DNA of 64,000 nt from Sulfurovum sp. FS08-3 (lineage in GTDB: Bacteria; Campylobacterota; Campylobacteria; Campylobacterales; Sulfurovaceae): NCBI GenBank assembly GCA_000830175.1, contig JQIS01000009.1, forward strand, positions 198,994 through 262,993. Direction: 5' to 3'. The position numbers were made by a program, and so were the translations under genes. The notes under the pieces were generated by a model. That model saw nothing but the letters and a program-made list of their open reading frames with translations. It searched no databases and had not been told where the DNA came from. This document shows, piece after piece, positions 60,487-64,000 of the stretch (position 1 is the first letter of the stretch; each line of letters begins with the position of its first letter).

Positions 60487-62678
60487 AAAACATAATCGAA
60501 AAACTAGACCTAGATAACTACATCCAAAACTTTCAAAAGTTTTTGGCTAGAAGTAAACCTGTGGCTATGCAAGGGGATATTCATCAGCACTACCGTTATA
60601 TTCAAGCACTGGGCAAGATAGAGTTTCCCGCTCCCGCTCACGTTCCTCATTTGGAAAACTCGCTTATGCGTCTCAAAAAACAAGCCGTATTGTCACTCGA
60701 AGAGCTGTATGCTTTTGTGGTGATGGTGAGCTATTTTAATCGCCTCAAAGTCCTAGAGCTTGAAGAGCCATTAAGAAGCTGGATAAGAGGCATCGAGATA
60801 CCCAGTGAGATTATGACCACACTAGCCTATTTCAACGACGAGGGAGAGATTAATCCCCAGCGTGATAGGGAGCTTTTGAGTATCCAAAGAGCTATCAAAC
60901 AAAACACAATAGATATCAAAGAGAGTCTCTACAAACTGGCACACTCTAGCCATCTTTCGCTCTATCTCGTCGATACGCAAGTGCATTTTCAAAACGGCGA
61001 AGAGACGCTTTTGGTGCGGGGCGGATTTAACAATGCACTCAAAGCCACCGTAGTAGGACGTACCTCGGCGGGGCATTTTTACATCATTCCCCAAAGCATT
61101 TCGCATCTAAAGGATAAGCAATCAGTACTGCTAAGCCAACACGAAGAGATTATTTGGAGGTATTGCAAAGAGATTTCGGCTATTTTTCATAAGTGGGAGC
61201 GGTTTTTGAGCTACATCAATCGAGAATACGACCGTTTTGACCACTACCAAGCACGCATCCATTTCGCAAGAGCTTACGATTATGAGTTTATTCTCCCCTC
61301 CAAAGGCAAAGAGATAAAATTGAGCGGTTTTGCTCATCCCGCTATTGAAAATCCCGTATTAATTGACATAGAGCTAGATAAAAAAATCATGCTCGTGACA
61401 GGGGTGAATGCAGGAGGTAAGACGATGCTTCTAAAATCACTCCTTAGTAGCGTTTATATGTCAAAATACCTGCTTCCTTTTCGTTGCAACGCTTCCAAAA
61501 CCTCTATTGGACACTACAAAGGCATTGAGGCGATTATCGATGACCCTCAATCAATCAAAAATGATATTTCGACTTTTGCGGGGCGAATGGTGGAGTTTTC
61601 CAGACTCTTTAGCAAAGACAACACGATTGTGGGTGTTGATGAGATTGAGCTAGGAACCGATAGCGACGAGGCAGCAAGTCTCTTTCGTGTCATGCTTGAT
61701 GAGCTTAGTCAAAGAGATATTACGTTTATTGTCACCACGCACCACAAGCGTTTGGCTTCGCTTATGGGGATTGAGTCGAGTGTGGAACTCATAGCGGCTA
61801 TTTACGATGAAGCCAATCAACGCCCAACTTATCGATTTTTGCAAGGGAGTATCGGGAAGAGTTACGCCTTTGAGACAGCCCAAAGATACGGGATACCTGC
61901 ATCCATTATTCAAGCCTCCAAAAAGGTACACGGTGAAGATAAAGAGCGTCTCAATGAACTCATTGAGCGTTCAACCACGCTAGAGCGTCAAATGAGAGAA
62001 AAAACGATGCTACTTGATGCCTCACAAAAAGAGATAGAACGCAAAAAAATCTATCTTCAAAACCGTCGAGATGAGCTTGAAGAGGAGCATAAAGCCAAAA
62101 TTCACGCACTCGAACTTCAATACAATCGTGCTATCAAAGAGGCTCAAGAGGCGTTGAGGGTCAAAGAGTCAAGTGAAGGGCGGCGACACCTCAATAAGGC
62201 ACATCAAATCAAATCCAAAAGCCAAAATGAACCTATAGAGCAAGAGAAGATACCGCTCAAAGAGGGCGATAGCATCAAATACCGAAGCCACAAAGGTGAG
62301 CTTCTATCGATTCGAGGAGAGAGTGCTACTATCGAGGTGGATGGAATGAAGATGCGTGTAGGGATTAAGGAACTTAAACGCTTTGGCAACGCACCCAAAC
62401 CCAAACCATTGTCCCAAAAAGTCGATGTGAGAGTCGAAAAGAGCCAAGCGGGAGTATCGATTAAATTGCTGGGTATGTTTGGCGATGAGGCGATTGAAAA
62501 GGTCGATAAATTTATATCCGATGCGTTGGTCAATGGACTAAACGAGGTGCAAATTATCCACGGTACAGGAGGTGGTATCCTCTCTAAGCTTGTGAGTGAG
62601 TATCTCAAAAATCATCCCAAAATCCAAAAATTTTACAAAATGCCAGGAAATTTTGGCATTACGATAGTAGAGCTTTAG
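60483..62678 (+). CDS. mutS2: Endonuclease MutS2
   Basis: 731 residues. MutS-type core and clamp, then ATPase with Walker A VTGVNAGGKTMLL (307-316), VGVDEIELGTD and VTTHHKRLASL. A coiled coil (about 490-570) leads to a KOW-like segment and the C-terminal Smr nuclease domain (about 655-731, VQIIHGTGGGILSKLV). MutS2 suppresses recombination or rescues collided ribosomes, depending on species; it is the only MutS type in most Campylobacterota. Translationally coupled to a tiny upstream frame. Confidence 0.94.
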   Translation: MKNIIEKLDLDNYIQNFQKFLARSKPVAMQGDIHQHYRYIQALGKIEFPAPAHVPHLENSLMRLKKQAVLSLEELYAFVVMVSYFNRLKVLELEEPLRSWIRGIEIPSEIMTTLAYFNDEGEINPQRDRELLSIQRAIKQNTIDIKESLYKLAHSSHLSLYLVDTQVHFQNGEETLLVRGGFNNALKATVVGRTSAGHFYIIPQSISHLKDKQSVLLSQHEEIIWRYCKEISAIFHKWERFLSYINREYDRFDHYQARIHFARAYDYEFILPSKGKEIKLSGFAHPAIENPVLIDIELDKKIMLVTGVNAGGKTMLLKSLLSSVYMSKYLLPFRCNASKTSIGHYKGIEAIIDDPQSIKNDISTFAGRMVEFSRLFSKDNTIVGVDEIELGTDSDEAASLFRVMLDELSQRDITFIVTTHHKRLASLMGIESSVELIAAIYDEANQRPTYRFLQGSIGKSYAFETAQRYGIPASIIQASKKVHGEDKERLNELIERSTTLERQMREKTMLLDASQKEIERKKIYLQNRRDELEEEHKAKIHALELQYNRAIKEAQEALRVKESSEGRRHLNKAHQIKSKSQNEPIEQEKIPLKEGDSIKYRSHKGELLSIRGESATIEVDGMKMRVGIKELKRFGNAPKPKPLSQKVDVRVEKSQAGVSIKLLGMFGDEAIEKVDKFISDALVNGLNEVQIIHGTGGGILSKLVSEYLKNHPKIQKFYKMPGNFGITIVEL

Positions 62679-62741
62679 CTTCTATGAGGCACATTGGGTT
62701 GATGAAATGTAAGTGTGTCGTAAAATTGACGATTGATATGC

Positions 62742-62747
62742 TACAAT
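62742..62747 (+). promoter_or_regulatory. Likely extended -10 of BatD-like gene
   Basis: TACAAT preceded by TATGC, 26 bp upstream of the ATG at 62773. Confidence 0.4.
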
Positions 62748-62772
62748 ATAGCAAAAAAAGAGATAGACTCCT

Positions 62773-63885
62773 ATGAAAAAACTCCTCTTTGTGCTTTGTA
62801 TCGCACTGCTTAGTGCCAATGATATTGCTATTGATATGCACCTCTCCAAAACCAAAGCCTATCAAAGCGAAGCGGTGGTATTGGATGTCAATATCTCTCA
62901 AATAGACCACTCCAAAGTGATGCTTTTTCGCTTTAGCCCCAAAAAAAGCCCAAAGTATCAATTCTATCAAGTCGATTTTCAAGAAGATAACCGCCACCGC
63001 AATCTCAAACACCGCTACAAGTATCTCATCTATCCTACAAGCAGTGGAAGTGTCGATATTGAATTTGATACAGTACAATCCATTACCGATGAGGGGAAGA
63101 TTGCCTATGCCATTTCGGGCGATAGGGATAATGTCAAGGCTTTAAAAACCCAAGATATTATCCATGAGGTTGCACCGCTTAGGATTGATGTTACGGCTCT
63201 TCCCAAAGGAGTGAAACTTGTAGGGGATTATCGCCTTGAGTATAAGATTGAAAAAACGACGCTCAATGCCTTTGAACCGATTCATATCCGTATAGGTATC
63301 AAAGGAAACGGATTGCCCCTCGAGGCTTTTGATACCATAGAAGAGAGTCCAAGCTACAAACGTTTCAAACAAAAACCTCTCATCAAAAATCATCATCTTC
63401 ACGATAGCACCCAAAGCTCTATTGAGTGGCGTTATGCCCTATCGGCTTCCCAGAGCTTTACGTTGGAGGCGATTGAGATGCAAGCTTTTGACCCCAAAAC
63501 ACACAAGCACTACACGCTCACCGTTCCTCAAACCCCATTTACCATCCATCCTATCAGCCCCGATAAACTCTTAGACAAAGTCGATTATCCCCCCAAAGCA
63601 CAACCCTTTGATTGGGGTTGGCTATGGCTTACGGTGAGCTACATAGGAGTTTTTGTGGCGGGATTTTTGATGCCACGAGACATACTAAAGCGTCTCCAAA
63701 AAGAGGTCACAACGCCTAGCAAACTGGAGCTTGAAATCGCACAAACCCAAACACCCAAAGAGCTACTCGCCTTGCTACTAGCTCAAAACGATAGAAGATT
63801 GGATGCTCTTATTGGGCAATGGAATCAATTGCAAACATCCACCCTCAAAGAGCTTCAAAAGAGGGCATTGGAAGCGATAACTTAA
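62773..63885 (+). CDS. BatD-like protein
   Basis: 370 residues; signal peptide KLLFVLCIALLSAND, a large beta-sandwich periplasmic region with repeated SxxxAYQSEAVVLDV / TTLNAFEPIHIRIGI strands, one membrane helix near 285-305 (WLWLTVSYIGVFVAGFLM) and a cytoplasmic tail. This is the shape of BatD/oxygen-tolerance proteins that work with MoxR-Bat complexes. No MoxR or vWA gene is in the window. Upstream of exbB. Confidence 0.78.
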   Translation: MKKLLFVLCIALLSANDIAIDMHLSKTKAYQSEAVVLDVNISQIDHSKVMLFRFSPKKSPKYQFYQVDFQEDNRHRNLKHRYKYLIYPTSSGSVDIEFDTVQSITDEGKIAYAISGDRDNVKALKTQDIIHEVAPLRIDVTALPKGVKLVGDYRLEYKIEKTTLNAFEPIHIRIGIKGNGLPLEAFDTIEESPSYKRFKQKPLIKNHHLHDSTQSSIEWRYALSASQSFTLEAIEMQAFDPKTHKHYTLTVPQTPFTIHPISPDKLLDKVDYPPKAQPFDWGWLWLTVSYIGVFVAGFLMPRDILKRLQKEVTTPSKLELEIAQTQTPKELLALLLAQNDRRLDALIGQWNQLQTSTLKELQKRALEAIT

Positions 63886-63951
63886 TCCAAAGCTCGTATG
63901 AATTTATAAAAATATGCTAAAATAGAGCTACTATTTAACGAGAGGTTTGAT

Positions 63952-64000
63952 ATGGAGATAGAGCAACTAAAAAACATTGTCGATTGGGGTGTGATTGGGG
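63952..64000 (+). CDS. exbB: ExbB/TolQ-type proton channel (N-terminal part)
   Basis: Sixteen codons from the ATG at 63952 before the window ends: MEIEQLKNIVDWGVIG. This N-terminus is like that of the campylobacterotal ExbB2 proteins, which continue with a membrane helix. AGAGG lies 7-8 bp upstream and TAAAAT further up may be the -10 box. The call rests on a short stretch. Confidence 0.5.
   Translation, partial: MEIEQLKNIVDWGVIG

Overview
ORGANISM. The window looks like a free-living member of the Campylobacterota (Sulfurovum/Sulfurimonas/Sulfuricurvum-like). The reasons are a complete PglB-type bacterial N-glycosylation theme, the small campylobacterotal 2[4Fe-4S] ferredoxin followed by ndk-yceD-rpmF-plsX, the rplY-pth-lptG order, a PglF dehydratase beside PglB, and MutS2 without MutSL. 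This is inference from gene content and order; no 16S rRNA is present.

LAYOUT. (1) 1-12.1 kb: a strikingly AT-rich surface-glycan locus with an SGNH hydrolase tail, an AsnB-like amidotransferase, a HisH/HisF/WbuX acetamidino-sugar module, three GT4 glycosyltransferases, a UDP-HexNAc 2-epimerase, then pglC-pglD-(MaoC hydratase)-pglE. (2) 12.1-22.1 kb: a CPA1 antiporter with a cyclic-nucleotide-type domain, then a run of two-component genes (three hybrid kinases, one with a wrecked 5' end, and an HD-GYP regulator) ending in rmuC. (3) 22.1-25.5 kb, minus strand: conserved housekeeping genes (plsX, rpmF, yceD, ndk, ferredoxin, ispE). (4) 25.5-33.6 kb: a toxin-antitoxin relic, then a 2467-residue secreted nuclease. 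(5) 33.7-41.4 kb: DEAD-box helicase, a 5-kb accessory patch bounded by 37-bp perfect direct repeats and full of broken toxin genes, then PPK2. (6) 41.4-46.3 kb, minus strand: a tightly overlapping three-gene operon (membrane pseudo-kinase, triple-receiver protein with a HEPN-like C-terminus, WYL regulator) beside tRNA-Glu and a truncated tRNA-Glu copy. (7) 46.4-51.7 kb: lipoprotein, zeta-like kinase without its P-loop, ABC ATPase plus membrane protein, an intact RelE-type pair, aroE, a heme-binding DUF3365 protein. (8) 51.9-64 kb: tal, pilT, rplY, pth, lptG, pglB, pglF, mutS2, a BatD-like protein and the start of exbB.

HOW IT FITS TOGETHER. PglF (58.6 kb), PglE, PglD and PglC (9-12 kb) would make and attach an undecaprenyl-linked bacillosamine-type sugar; local GT4 enzymes extend it; PglB (56.4 kb) transfers it to D/E-X-N-X-S/T sites. 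Two secreted proteins encoded here carry exceptional densities of exactly that motif (16 sites in about 145 residues of the nuclease; 12 in the lipoprotein), so the window appears to hold both the glycosylation machine and heavily glycosylated clients.

MOST NOTABLE. (a) The membrane pseudo-kinase / triple-receiver-HEPN / WYL operon, which I cannot match from memory to a named system and which looks like a candidate defence or stress module. (b) The sequon arrays. (c) Repeated loss of toxin function in toxin-antitoxin loci (YafQ-, BrnT-, HigB-, MazF- and zeta-like), with antitoxins kept in three of them. (d) Palindromic repeat families, one of which has become part of coding sequence.
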